From Paenibacillus_D sp047238105 (lineage in GTDB: Bacteria; Bacillota; Bacilli; Paenibacillales; Paenibacillaceae), in NCBI RefSeq assembly GCF_047238105.1, contig NZ_JBDFMD010000001.1, positions 4,154,001-4,218,000 of the forward strand: a stretch of 64,000 bases of DNA. The letters run 5' to 3'. Shown here one piece after another: positions 9,768 through 18,014 of the stretch (positions are counted from its first letter, which is position 1; each line of letters starts with the position of its first letter). The translations under genes and the position numbers were made by a program. The notes under the pieces were generated by a model. It made no database searches. It was given only the letters and a program-made list of their open reading frames with translations, and was not told the DNA's origin.

Positions 9768-10601
9768 GTGGCAAATACAGAAGCTGAAGAACGCGAACCG
9801 GACAAACCGTCCTGGTCCTGGCGCCGCCGGCTGGTCTGGGGCATCGCAGGGCTGGCTGTCTTCGCAGCGGTGATCGTCGGCGGCAGTTACTGGTATGTGA
9901 GTACGCTAAGCCCGGAGGAAGTCATCGCACGGGTGGACAAGTCACCTGAGATAGCTGAGGCGGAGGATGAAGAAGAGCTCCCGCCGGAGGAAGATGATGA
10001 ACCTGAGACCGCAGACCATCTCGCCCCCGGCGGCGATGGCGTGCCGACTGATGGCGTGCCTCCAGATCCCGACCCGGCGACGCTGACCGACCAGGAGACC
10101 TCCACCGATAACAAGGGACCTGCAGCAGCCGAACAGGCCGCTGAACCGTCCGCACCTGCGCAGCAGGAGCCGGCCAAGACCGAGCCGCCGGCCCCGCCGG
10201 ACTCAGGAAGCTCCAAGCCGCCGACCCCGCCGGAACCGCCGGCGCAGCCGGACCATGCGGCAGCCAAAGCGGGCATCGATGCCAAATATGACGGCCAGCT
10301 GCAAGCGCTGCAAAGCTCTTGTACGGCCAAGACGCAAGCCTTGGTGGGACAGATCGTCGGCGAGCTTAAGGGGGACAGCAATCTGCAATCGATCCAGAGC
10401 AACTATCTGGGCCAAGTAGCGTCGGCCGAAGCCGGCTGCGACAGCCAGTTCCAGTCCATCCTGAGCCAAGCCCAAGCGGATTATCAGCAGGCGGGCATCC
10501 CCGCATCCCAGATGCCAGGCTGGCAGAGCGCTTACGAGTCGGCCAAGGCGGCTGCGCGCGCATCGGCGCTGAGCTCGATCCTGAACGCTGTCTCCGAGTG
10601 A
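9768..10601 (+). CDS. Membrane-anchored protein with Pro/Glu-rich linker and two-cysteine helical domain
   Basis: A 277-residue protein from a GTG at 9768, with AAAGGAG about 9 bases upstream. It has a short cytoplasmic tail, one transmembrane helix (about 23-45), and a long linker rich in Asp, Glu, Pro and Ala (about 60-165). The extracellular helical domain of about 105 residues runs to the end. That domain contains SSC, 38 residues, then a second cysteine followed by DSQFQSIL. The same arrangement is found at the C-terminus of the next gene (10705-11745), where SC and EC are 33 residues apart and the second is followed by TTQFNQII. The two are therefore paralogous domains with different N-terminal anchors. 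The function is unknown. A structural or envelope-linked role is an inference. Confidence 0.8.
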   Translation: MANTEAEEREPDKPSWSWRRRLVWGIAGLAVFAAVIVGGSYWYVSTLSPEEVIARVDKSPEIAEAEDEEELPPEEDDEPETADHLAPGGDGVPTDGVPPDPDPATLTDQETSTDNKGPAAAEQAAEPSAPAQQEPAKTEPPAPPDSGSSKPPTPPEPPAQPDHAAAKAGIDAKYDGQLQALQSSCTAKTQALVGQIVGELKGDSNLQSIQSNYLGQVASAEAGCDSQFQSILSQAQADYQQAGIPASQMPGWQSAYESAKAAARASALSSILNAVSE

Positions 10602-10641
10602 GCCGGGAGAGATGGGGAAGCATCGGCCTGACAAAAAATGG

Positions 10642-10671
10642 TTGGGCCGGGCGTTGCTGCTGCGTTATAAT
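10642..10671 (+). promoter_or_regulatory. SigA-type promoter for the gene at 10705
   Basis: TTGGGC at 10642-10647, an 18-base spacer and a perfect TATAAT at 10666-10671. The gene has its own start despite lying close behind its paralogue. Confidence 0.6.
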
Positions 10672-10704
10672 GTTAGTCATACGAGGAAAGGTGGTACATA
10701 ATTA

Positions 10705-11745
10705 ATGAAAAAAAGAATCATGGCCGCTGCGTTGAGTCTGCTGCTGCTGGCTGCTATGCTGCCGCTCACAGCTGCGGCGAATGCCAAGACGCTCAAGCTG
10801 CAGACTTTGAATGTCCAGATGCAATTTGACGGACAGCGCATCGCTCTGCCAGCCGGACAGTATACGTTTATTCACGAAGGACGGACATACATCCCGCTCC
10901 GCTTCGTTGCAGGCGCACTGCAGAAGAGCGTAGCCTGGGACAGCAAGACACGCACGGTAACCGTTGCTGAGCCTACCGCGCAGGAGAAAGTATCGCTGCG
11001 CGAGTGGCTGATGAACGCGGCGCAGACGGCTACCGCGCCTCAGCAAGCCAAGACGATCACGGCGGTGCCGATGGAAGCCAAGCTGATCTTTGGCGGCCAG
11101 GCCAAGACGCTCCCGCAAGGACAAAGCATCTATAACGTGGATGGCAGCACTTATGTACCTGTCCGCTTCATGTCCGAGTCGGTCGGCACGGCGATCAACT
11201 GGAATCCTCAGACCAAGAGCATCACGGCTGAGTCGGAAGCTTACCGCAACAGCCAAAGCCAGCAGCCAGGCGGCAGCACGCAACCTGGCGGCGATGGCGG
11301 TACCGGGACCAATCCGGGCAACGGCAACAATGGCAATACTGGTGGCAACAATGGCGGCAACAACGGCGGCAACAACGGCGGTACCCCTGCACCCGGCGGC
11401 AATCCCGGCGGTGTACCGGGCGGCGGGTCGACCGTTACGCAAGCCTCGATCGAGGCGGACGCCAGAGCCAAGCTGGATGCGCTCAGAGACTCCTGCTGGT
11501 CCTCGCTGCAATCGCTCGGAGCCCAGTACCTGACCGAGAATGATGCAGCGAAGCGCCAGCAGATCTATGCCAGCGCCGAAGCCAAGGTGACGGAGTGCAC
11601 GACCCAATTCAACCAGATCATCGATAACGCAGAGAGCCAGCTACGGGCAGGGGGCTTCAGCACCTCCGGTCTGCAAGCCTTCCGCGACGAGTTCCAGCGT
11701 GAGCTCGATGAAGGACGCGCACTGGTGGAGCAGTTTATGAAGTGA
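10705..11745 (+). CDS. Secreted protein: two copper-amine-oxidase-N-like domains plus two-cysteine helical domain
   Basis: A 346-residue exported protein. A Sec signal peptide ends near ANA (about 27). Two repeats of the CuAO_N1 type (PF07833-like) follow. The first has YTFIHEGRTYIPLRFVAGAL and VAWDSKTRTVTV, the second YNVDGSTYVPVRFMSESVG and INWNPQTKSITA. Such domains are common on the surface of Paenibacillus and other Firmicutes and do not imply oxidase activity. A Gly/Asn-rich linker (about 185-245) leads to the C-terminal helical domain homologous to the one encoded just upstream. The ATG at 10705 has AAAGGTGG upstream, and a strong terminator follows at 11773. Confidence 0.88.
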   Translation: MKKRIMAAALSLLLLAAMLPLTAAANAKTLKLQTLNVQMQFDGQRIALPAGQYTFIHEGRTYIPLRFVAGALQKSVAWDSKTRTVTVAEPTAQEKVSLREWLMNAAQTATAPQQAKTITAVPMEAKLIFGGQAKTLPQGQSIYNVDGSTYVPVRFMSESVGTAINWNPQTKSITAESEAYRNSQSQQPGGSTQPGGDGGTGTNPGNGNNGNTGGNNGGNNGGNNGGTPAPGGNPGGVPGGGSTVTQASIEADARAKLDALRDSCWSSLQSLGAQYLTENDAAKRQQIYASAEAKVTECTTQFNQIIDNAESQLRAGGFSTSGLQAFRDEFQRELDEGRALVEQFMK

Positions 11746-11772
11746 AAAAGTGATATGTAGATTCAACTGGGG

Positions 11773-11820
11773 AGTCCGGCATTGCTGCATCGTGCATCGT
11801 GCAGCTGGCCGGACTTTTTT
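11773..11820 (+). terminator. Rho-independent terminator
   Basis: AGTCCGGC (11773-11780) pairs with GCCGGACT (11808-11815), with further CTGCA/TGCAG pairing inside, and is followed by a T-run. It ends the 10705 transcript. The rest of the 302-base gap up to 12047 shows nothing else on the plus strand that I can support. Confidence 0.85.
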
Positions 11821-11958
11821 CGGGGCCCCCCGCAAAGTACCTGAGTACGATTCGAAGCGAAGCCACACTTTAGTGGGTTATTTACTTTGGGGCCGAGTCC
11901 GGTGTTATAAGGGCGTTTGCAAGTATAGAGTAGCATTACAGCCAGCCGCCCTCCCGCC

Positions 11959-12001
11959 AAAAAAACCAGCCCCCGCCTTCGATAACGAGGCAGGGGCTGG
12001 T
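11959..12001 (-). terminator. Terminator of the FadR-chemoreceptor operon
   Basis: Read on the minus strand, a 14-bp stem formed by 11988-12001 and 11965-11978 (one wobble position) is followed by seven T residues (11959-11965 on the plus strand are A). It lies about 47 bases past the stop of the chemoreceptor gene. Confidence 0.85.
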
Positions 12002-12018
12002 TTGCTTGTTTACCTAAC

Positions 12019-12039
12019 GGCGACAGCCGTTTCACCTTG
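12019..12039 (-). repeat. Copy 1 of a 21-base dispersed motif
   Basis: The plus strand reads GGCGACAGCC then GTTTCACCTTG. It matches 42792-42812 at 19 of 21 positions and 40620-40640 at 18 of 21. On the minus strand it begins 8 bases after the chemoreceptor stop codon. Confidence 0.6.
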
Positions 12040-12047
12040 CTCTTCTG

Positions 12048-13802
12048 TTACACTTTGAAACGCTCAGCCGACCGCTTGAGCTCTTCGGACATGCGTTCGA
12101 GCTCGCGGGCGGCGTAGCCGACCTCTTCCATCGATGCGATCTGCTCCTCGGAGCTCGCCGAGATCGACTGGGCGCCAGCCGCGGATTGTCCGGCGATCTT
12201 CTCGATCTCCTGCAGCGAAGCGAACACTTCCTCGGAGCTCGCAGACAGCTGCTCGGCAGCAGCGGAGGTGTCCTGGATAGAGGACACCGATTTGACGGCC
12301 GAGTCCTTGATGTTTTTGAAGAGCTCCCCGGTATGCCCGATCAGCTTGAGCCCTTCTTCGACTTCTTTCTCTCCCTTGCGCATCGCCTCCACTGCGGACG
12401 CGATACCGGTCTGCAGCGCATCGACCCGCTCGATGATCCGTTTGGCGGACTCGCTGGAGACGCCGGAGAGCTTCTTGATCTCAGCGGCGACGACCGCAAA
12501 GCCGCGTCCGTACTCGCCGGCTCGGGATGCTTCGATCGAAGCGTTGAGCGAGAGCAGGTTGGTCTGGTTGGCGATCTCGGTCATGAGATTGATCGCCTCG
12601 CTGATCTCGCGGGAGTGCGCCGACGACTCGGTGATGACACCGGCAATCTCGCGGACCGACTCATTGATGAGATGCATCTGGCTGATCGAACGCTCGATAT
12701 ATTCATTGCCTTGAAGGGCTTCTTCTTCGGATTTCAGAGAGACATCATAAGCAAATGCGGAGCTGTCAGCGATCCGGCGGATGCCCACTGTCATCTCTTC
12801 CATCGCTTGCGTACTCTGCTCTGTGCCGTTGGCCTGAACCTCGATGCCGGTAGCGATCTCCTGGATAGCATCGGCTGTATGCTTGGATGCCTGGGTCAGC
12901 TCGGCTACGGCACTATTAAGCTTCCCGGATGACTGGGCGACTTGCTCGGAGCTGCCGATGACCTGGGTAATCAGCAGCTTGAGGTTCTGCGTCATCACAT
13001 TGAAATCCTGTGCGAGCTCCCCGGTCTCGTCCTTGCTGGTAACCTTGATGTCGGGATCGGTCAAGTGGCCCTCGGCGATCCGCTTCGCCTGCTGCGCGAT
13101 CCGGCGGATCGGCGACGACAGCTGACTGGAGATGAGGAAGGCGATCGCTGCGCCGACGACGATCGAAACCGCGATCGACAGCAGGATGGCGCGGAGGATG
13201 TTCTCCTGGCCGTGATTGAAGTCCGACAGATGCGTATTGGCGATAATAATCCAGTTCCAGAAGGTGGTCGCTTCTCCGTAAGCAAGAACTTCGGAGTTTA
13301 CTCTGGATTCCAGTGCGGACGTATAGTAGGTGAAGTCGCCGCCGCTGAGGGCATTGCTGATGATATCATCAACTTTGGCGGCAAGGCTCTCATTAGCGAC
13401 TTCCTGGAGCAACTGTCCCTCATTGCTGCTCATACTGGCGACGATTTGTCCATTGTGGTCGATGATCATGAAGCTGCCGTTCTCGCCAAGATCGATGCTG
13501 CGGTTGCCTGGGCGCGAGCCGTCCGGCAGCTGGAAGCCGAGCAGCATCGACTTCAGCTGTGCTTGTGCCTGATCCAGCGACATATCGCCGTTCATGACTG
13601 CTTCATGGAAGGTGATGATGTTCTGATTGGCAATCTTGACGGTGTTTTGCAGGTTGTTGCGGATCAGCTTGTCGGTTTCCGCCTTGGAGACATTGTAGCT
13701 CAGCATGCCGACGATGGCTGTAGGGATGATCATCAGGAGCAGAAACGCCAGCATCAGTTTGATGCGGATCGTCAAGCGGAAGCCTTTACGTGTGGTGGAC
13801 AT
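12048..13802 (-). CDS. Methyl-accepting chemotaxis protein (Cache-type sensor)
   Basis: A 584-residue chemoreceptor. A transmembrane helix near residues 12-35 is followed by an extracellular sensor of about 180 residues with Cache features (GSFMIIDHNGQIVASM). Then come a second transmembrane helix (about 222-245), a HAMP domain and a complete signalling domain with ANQTNLLSLNASIEASRAGE and GRGFAVVAAEIKKLS. The start at 13802 has GAGGAG about 9 bases upstream. The longer frame to 13886 lies inside the upstream regulator gene. It overlaps the FadR-like gene by 17 bases, so the two are co-translated. With the catabolic genes transcribed away from the regulator, this suggests taxis toward the compound handled by the hydantoinase island. 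That link is inference. Confidence 0.94.
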   Translation of the reverse strand: MSTTRKGFRLTIRIKLMLAFLLLMIIPTAIVGMLSYNVSKAETDKLIRNNLQNTVKIANQNIITFHEAVMNGDMSLDQAQAQLKSMLLGFQLPDGSRPGNRSIDLGENGSFMIIDHNGQIVASMSSNEGQLLQEVANESLAAKVDDIISNALSGGDFTYYTSALESRVNSEVLAYGEATTFWNWIIIANTHLSDFNHGQENILRAILLSIAVSIVVGAAIAFLISSQLSSPIRRIAQQAKRIAEGHLTDPDIKVTSKDETGELAQDFNVMTQNLKLLITQVIGSSEQVAQSSGKLNSAVAELTQASKHTADAIQEIATGIEVQANGTEQSTQAMEEMTVGIRRIADSSAFAYDVSLKSEEEALQGNEYIERSISQMHLINESVREIAGVITESSAHSREISEAINLMTEIANQTNLLSLNASIEASRAGEYGRGFAVVAAEIKKLSGVSSESAKRIIERVDALQTGIASAVEAMRKGEKEVEEGLKLIGHTGELFKNIKDSAVKSVSSIQDTSAAAEQLSASSEEVFASLQEIEKIAGQSAAGAQSISASSEEQIASMEEVGYAARELERMSEELKRSAERFKV

Positions 13803-14526
13803 GGGTGAAGCTCCTCTCATGCATTTCGTAAAAATTAACAAAGTTGGACATGTGGTGCTGCATCTGCAGCTTGGCGAGTTCGACATCCTGGTCTTGGATC
13901 GCTTCGAATACTTCTGGAAGATCGGCTACGATCGAGGCTTTGTCCACTTGCAGCAAGGCAGGGATGAAACGCATATAGGCGGTCGTCAGCGCCCGGACAA
14001 GCATGATCGCGAGCGGATTATGGGTGGACTCGGCGAGCACCAGATGGAAGCTCAGGTCCATCTCGATGATCTCCCGGGTGCTCCGGCTCTTCAGATCGGC
14101 ATCAGGCAGATGGGTACGCAGCCTCTCCAGATCCTTCGGGGTACGACGTTCGGCAGCCAGACCTGCACACGGAATCTCCAGCATCTGGCGTACATGAAAT
14201 AGATCCAGCAGCGTCATCGTCTGAAACGTCAGAGAAAGGATGATCGTATCGCGGACATTGGTCATCGCGTTGTCCGGATGGAAATTCGCAATCACATATC
14301 CACTCTCTTTGTGGGGGTTGGGGAGGATGACTTGTTCTCTACTTAGAAGGCGCAGTGCCTCGCGGATTGTCGGTCGGCTGACGCCAAACGTCTGGGCAAG
14401 CTCTTCCTGCTTGGCCACACTTTCCCCTGGCTGCAGTTTCCCCTCATAGATCACTTCTTTGATGGCATTCGCGATTTGTTGAGGTACAGTCTGCAGTTCT
14501 ACACCTCTGAAAATGGTCGTGTCCAT
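13786..14526 (-). CDS. GntR/FadR-family transcriptional regulator
   Basis: A 246-residue one-component regulator. The N-terminal winged helix-turn-helix (about 12-75) contains GESVAKQEELAQTFGVSRPT and IREALRLLSREQVI. The all-helical FCD effector domain follows, with conserved EMDLSFH and the histidines expected of metal- or acid-binding FCD domains. Members of this subfamily typically respond to an organic acid made or used by the adjacent pathway. The gene is divergent from the M24-HyuAB-ABC genes and overlaps the chemoreceptor gene. A TTCGTACGAA palindrome in the divergent spacer is a candidate operator. The AAGGAG upstream of the ATG at 14526 is unusually distant (about 15 bases). Confidence 0.92.
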   Translation of the reverse strand: MDTTIFRGVELQTVPQQIANAIKEVIYEGKLQPGESVAKQEELAQTFGVSRPTIREALRLLSREQVILPNPHKESGYVIANFHPDNAMTNVRDTIILSLTFQTMTLLDLFHVRQMLEIPCAGLAAERRTPKDLERLRTHLPDADLKSRSTREIIEMDLSFHLVLAESTHNPLAIMLVRALTTAYMRFIPALLQVDKASIVADLPEVFEAIQDQDVELAKLQMQHHMSNFVNFYEMHERSFTHVHHT

Positions 14527-14558
14527 CGGTTTATTAATTCACTCCTTACGTTCAAGAG

Positions 14559-14568
14559 TTCGTACGAA
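14559..14568. promoter_or_regulatory. Candidate operator of the FadR-like regulator
   Basis: TTCGTACGAA is a perfect 10-bp palindrome with the GT..AC core usual for FadR-type sites. It lies between the divergent regulator and catabolic genes. On the minus strand, TTGTCG followed after 16 bases by CATAAC lies just upstream of it and could be the regulator promoter, giving autoregulation. On the plus strand a TATACT box at about 14660 precedes the M24 gene but has no good -35 match. Confidence 0.45.
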
Positions 14569-14704
14569 TTTTAGAACGTTATGCGATAACTAGGTTTATC
14601 GACAAAATCCGGGAATTTTGAAGTAAAAAAAATTTACACGGCTATGGACCTATTGTCTATTATACTAAAGATAAAATTTCCAGATATAAGGAGTGGGGAG
14701 TCCA

Positions 14705-15838
14705 GTGAAGCAAGACCTGCACCAAGACAAGATGACTGCACGATGGTCGGCGATGGATGATGCCATGGCGTCACACGATTATGATGTGGCCATTATCTAC
14801 GGAAAAGGAATCATTACGCAGTATGGTTATCTTAATTACTTTGGCGGCTACTTTCCCGTGCTGCGTCCGGGTTTTGTCGTCTATCCGCGCGGCGGCAAGC
14901 CGACAGCTTTGTATAACACGCGCGCGGACGCATATCTGGCCAGACAGACAGGAACGATCGCGGATGTCCGGTTCGCCGGAACGGGGGATGTCCTTCACTC
15001 CGAAGAGGCACTTTTGGGTGAGGTGGCGGCGCTTGTGGACAGCTACCAACCCGCCAGAGTGGGTGTTGTGGGTCTTAAGTCCCTGATGACGGGATACCAA
15101 CAGGCGTATCTTTCGGCACGCATCGATGCGGCCGTAGAGGATGCCTCTGCGATGGCCAACCGCATCAAGGCTTATAAGACGGATGAGGAACAAGCGGGCA
15201 TCGCCGCCGCCTTCGAGCTGGCGGAGCAGAGCTTCCTGACGTTCCGGGAGCATCTGCGTGCCGGAGCGACACCAGCCGAGATAGCGGCCGAGGCGGAACG
15301 GGTCGCGCGCGCAGGCGGCGCCATCGACACGCTGGTGTTCGTCGAGGAGGGGCCGTATTTCCTGCGCAAGCCGACGCTCACGCCGCTTAGAGGGGACAGG
15401 CTGGTCACCGCTTATGTCGAGCTGATCGATGCCAACGGCTACTGGGTCGAAAAGGCGGGGTTGTTCTCGCTGGGCAGCCCCTCCGCCCAGGCATTGCGGA
15501 TCGGCGAGGCGTGCGTGCAGGCGATGAACGAGGTCAAGCGCATGATCCGCCCCGGCATGCGTGTTGGCGAGCTTGGCGGTCTGATCCGCCGCTGCGGCGA
15601 CAGCGTGCAGGCTGTGACCGGGATCTGGCATGGCCACGGCATCGGTGTCGACCACGATATACCGGTGATCAGCGACGATGGGGACGAGATTCTTGAACCC
15701 GGGATGGTCGTAAGTATTCATCCTAACTTCGCAGATGCCGATGAACAAGTTGGGGCAAGCATCGCCGATGTGTTCATCGTCGGAGATGAGGATGCCCGGG
15801 GTCTTAGCAAGCTGCCCTACGACATTGTAAAAGTATAG
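14705..15838 (+). CDS. M24-family pita-bread protein, metal ligands mostly replaced
   Basis: A 377-residue protein with the aminopeptidase P/creatinase layout: an N-terminal alpha/beta domain to about residue 130, then the pita-bread domain. Of the five metal ligands of true M24 peptidases only the histidine in WHGHGIG is clear. The two aspartate positions read as V/E in AYVELIDANGYWVEKAG. The two glutamate positions read as histidine (VSIHPNF) and alanine (GASIADVF). This points to a metal-free hydrolase of creatinase type or a non-enzymatic role, not a dipeptidase. The start is GTG 14705, with AAGGAG 11 bases before; GTG 14693 is also in frame. It is the first gene of the island with HyuA, HyuB and an ABC importer. 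Confidence 0.85.
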   Translation: MKQDLHQDKMTARWSAMDDAMASHDYDVAIIYGKGIITQYGYLNYFGGYFPVLRPGFVVYPRGGKPTALYNTRADAYLARQTGTIADVRFAGTGDVLHSEEALLGEVAALVDSYQPARVGVVGLKSLMTGYQQAYLSARIDAAVEDASAMANRIKAYKTDEEQAGIAAAFELAEQSFLTFREHLRAGATPAEIAAEAERVARAGGAIDTLVFVEEGPYFLRKPTLTPLRGDRLVTAYVELIDANGYWVEKAGLFSLGSPSAQALRIGEACVQAMNEVKRMIRPGMRVGELGGLIRRCGDSVQAVTGIWHGHGIGVDHDIPVISDDGDEILEPGMVVSIHPNFADADEQVGASIADVFIVGDEDARGLSKLPYDIVKV

Positions 15839-15917
15839 CCTCTTCAGACAATCGATGTTCTCGGTGCTGGAAGCCGATGTTTTGAACCTTTATTTTAATC
15901 GGGAAAGGGGTTTAATC

Positions 15918-18014
15918 ATGACTAAATATACACTGGGTATCGATGTAGGCGGGACCTTCACCGACCTGGTTGCATTCAATACGGTGACAGGAGAGCAGAT
16001 GATCGACAAAGCCTCCTCGACCCCGGCGGATCCGTCGATCGGCGTCTTGAACGGACTGGAGAGCATCGCCGCCAAGCTGTCGCTGACCCGCAGCGAGCTG
16101 CTGGAGCAGACGAAGCTGATCGTGCACGGGACGACGGTCACGACCAATGCCGTACTGACCGGCAGGGGCGCCAAGACGGCACTGCTGACGACCGAGGGCT
16201 TCCGGGATATCCTGCAGATGCGCCGCGGCGTGCGCAGCAAAGAGCATCTCTTCAACAACAAATACGTCGCTCCGGCTCCGCTCGTCGAACGGGACCTGCG
16301 GATCGGCCTGAAGGAGCGGACAGACGCTGCCGGGGAGCTCTTGCAGCCGGTCCTGGAGCAGGAGATCGCAGAAGCGGCCCGGCTGTTCAAGGAAGAAGGC
16401 GTAGATGCAGTAGCGATCTGCTTCATGCATGCCTGCGCCAATCCGACCAATGAGATCCAGGCCGCCGAGCTGATGCGCAAGCTGATGCCGGAGGCATTCG
16501 TCACTTACTCGTCCGAGGTGTCGCCGATGGTGCGTCTGTACAACCGGGTCAGCACAACGGTTATGAACGCCTATGTCGGGCCTGTGCTGAAGTCGTACAT
16601 CGACCGGCTGCTCGGCGCGTTGCGTGAGCAAGGCTTCCGTCAGGGCGAGCTGCTGATCATGCAGTCGAATGGCGGCATCACCAGCCCGCAGAACGTTGCG
16701 GAGATCCCGGCGACAACCGTATTGTCCGGTCCGGCGGGCGGTCCGGTGGCGGGCAGCGCCTTTGCCCGGGCCTATGGCCGGGAGCAGGCAATCGTCATCG
16801 ATATGGGCGGCACCTCCTTCGAAGCCTCGATCATCCGGGGCGGCGAAGTGACGATCCGCAAGGAAGGCGAGATCAACCGCAATCACATCTCCCTGCCGAT
16901 GGCGGATATCCATTCGATCGGCTCCGGCGGCGGCAGTATCGCCTGGATCGACGACGGCGGGATCCTGCGGGTCGGACCGCAGAGCGCGGGCGCGACGCCG
17001 GGCCCGGCATGTTATGGGCGCGGCGGCGAGCTGCCGACCTGCTCCGATGCGGATCTGGTACTGGGCTATCTGAACGGCGATTACTTCCTGGGCGGCGAGA
17101 TGAAGCTGGATGTGGCGCTCGCCGAGCGGGCGATCCGCGAGCATATCGCCGAGCCGCTGGGGTTGAGCGTGGAAGAGGCCGCATACGGCATCTATACGAT
17201 CTCCAATCTCAACATGGTTAACGGCATCAAGGAAATCACGGTGCAGAACGGTTACGACCCGCGCGAGTTCCCGTTGGTCGTAGCGGGAGGAGCAGCGCCG
17301 GTGCATGCGGCGATGATGGCGCGCGAGCTGGATATGAGCGAGATGATCATTCCCAAATACTCGTCGGTGCTCTGCGCCGTCGGGATGCTGGCTTCGGATC
17401 TGCGCCACGACTATGTGAAGAGCTTCCAGCACGGCTGGAGCGACATCGAGCTGCCGCTGATCGAAGCGATGCTGCGCAAGTCCCGCCAGGAAGGCTGGCA
17501 TGCGCTGGGGCTCGAAGGCGTCACTGTCGCCAAGCGGGAGGTAGTCGTCGGCATCGATATGCGTTACAGCGGCCAGCACTACGAGGTAACGATCGAGTTC
17601 GACGAGTCTCTGCTGCTGGCCGGCGACAAAGCACCGATCGAGGAGCTGTTCCACAACGAGCATGAGCGGCTGTACGGCTTCGATCTGCGGCATCATGAGC
17701 TGGAAGTCGTCAATCTGCGGCTCTCCTGCCGCGGCAAGCAGGCGGTATTCGAGCTGCCGAGCTCGGAGCAGGCTGCCCCGGGCGAGCAGGTCGCGCCGCG
17801 CGGCAGCCGCCGGATGTACGATCCGGCGCTGCGCGAGCCGGCAGAGGCGCCGATCTATGATGGCGAGTCGATGAAAGCCGGCACCCATGTGCAGGGCCCG
17901 TGCATCGTAGAGCTGATCACGACTACGATTATTGTGCCAACGGGCTTCGAACTGGAGTATGGAACATACGGCAGCTTTATCATGAAGGATGTCGCGAGAG
18001 GGGAGCGGTCTTGA
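15918..18014 (+). CDS. hyuA: Hydantoinase/oxoprolinase subunit A
   Basis: A 698-residue HyuA-type subunit of ATP-dependent ring-opening amidohydrolases (N-methylhydantoinase, 5-oxoprolinase) and related carboxylases. It begins with the ASKHA-type phosphate motif GIDVGGTFTDLV and has a second nucleotide-binding region, IVIDMGGTSFEASII. The order is Hydant_A_N, Hydantoinase_A and a C-terminal domain. I use the ATG at 15918, with GAAAGGGG 7 bases upstream. The frame from 15855 has no site. Its stop overlaps the ATG of hyuB (TGATG), giving stoichiometric translation. The true substrate could be a hydantoin, an oxoproline-like lactam or a ketone and cannot be read from sequence. Confidence 0.93.
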   Translation: MTKYTLGIDVGGTFTDLVAFNTVTGEQMIDKASSTPADPSIGVLNGLESIAAKLSLTRSELLEQTKLIVHGTTVTTNAVLTGRGAKTALLTTEGFRDILQMRRGVRSKEHLFNNKYVAPAPLVERDLRIGLKERTDAAGELLQPVLEQEIAEAARLFKEEGVDAVAICFMHACANPTNEIQAAELMRKLMPEAFVTYSSEVSPMVRLYNRVSTTVMNAYVGPVLKSYIDRLLGALREQGFRQGELLIMQSNGGITSPQNVAEIPATTVLSGPAGGPVAGSAFARAYGREQAIVIDMGGTSFEASIIRGGEVTIRKEGEINRNHISLPMADIHSIGSGGGSIAWIDDGGILRVGPQSAGATPGPACYGRGGELPTCSDADLVLGYLNGDYFLGGEMKLDVALAERAIREHIAEPLGLSVEEAAYGIYTISNLNMVNGIKEITVQNGYDPREFPLVVAGGAAPVHAAMMARELDMSEMIIPKYSSVLCAVGMLASDLRHDYVKSFQHGWSDIELPLIEAMLRKSRQEGWHALGLEGVTVAKREVVVGIDMRYSGQHYEVTIEFDESLLLAGDKAPIEELFHNEHERLYGFDLRHHELEVVNLRLSCRGKQAVFELPSSEQAAPGEQVAPRGSRRMYDPALREPAEAPIYDGESMKAGTHVQGPCIVELITTTIIVPTGFELEYGTYGSFIMKDVARGERS

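Noticed and set aside
15912..17888. Long minus-strand open frame opposite hyuA, and a similar one opposite hyuB (17855-19765)
   Set aside because: These are shadows of high-GC genes. Their translations are rich in Arg, His, Gln and Asp and show no domain, while the plus-strand frames are clear HyuA and HyuB.
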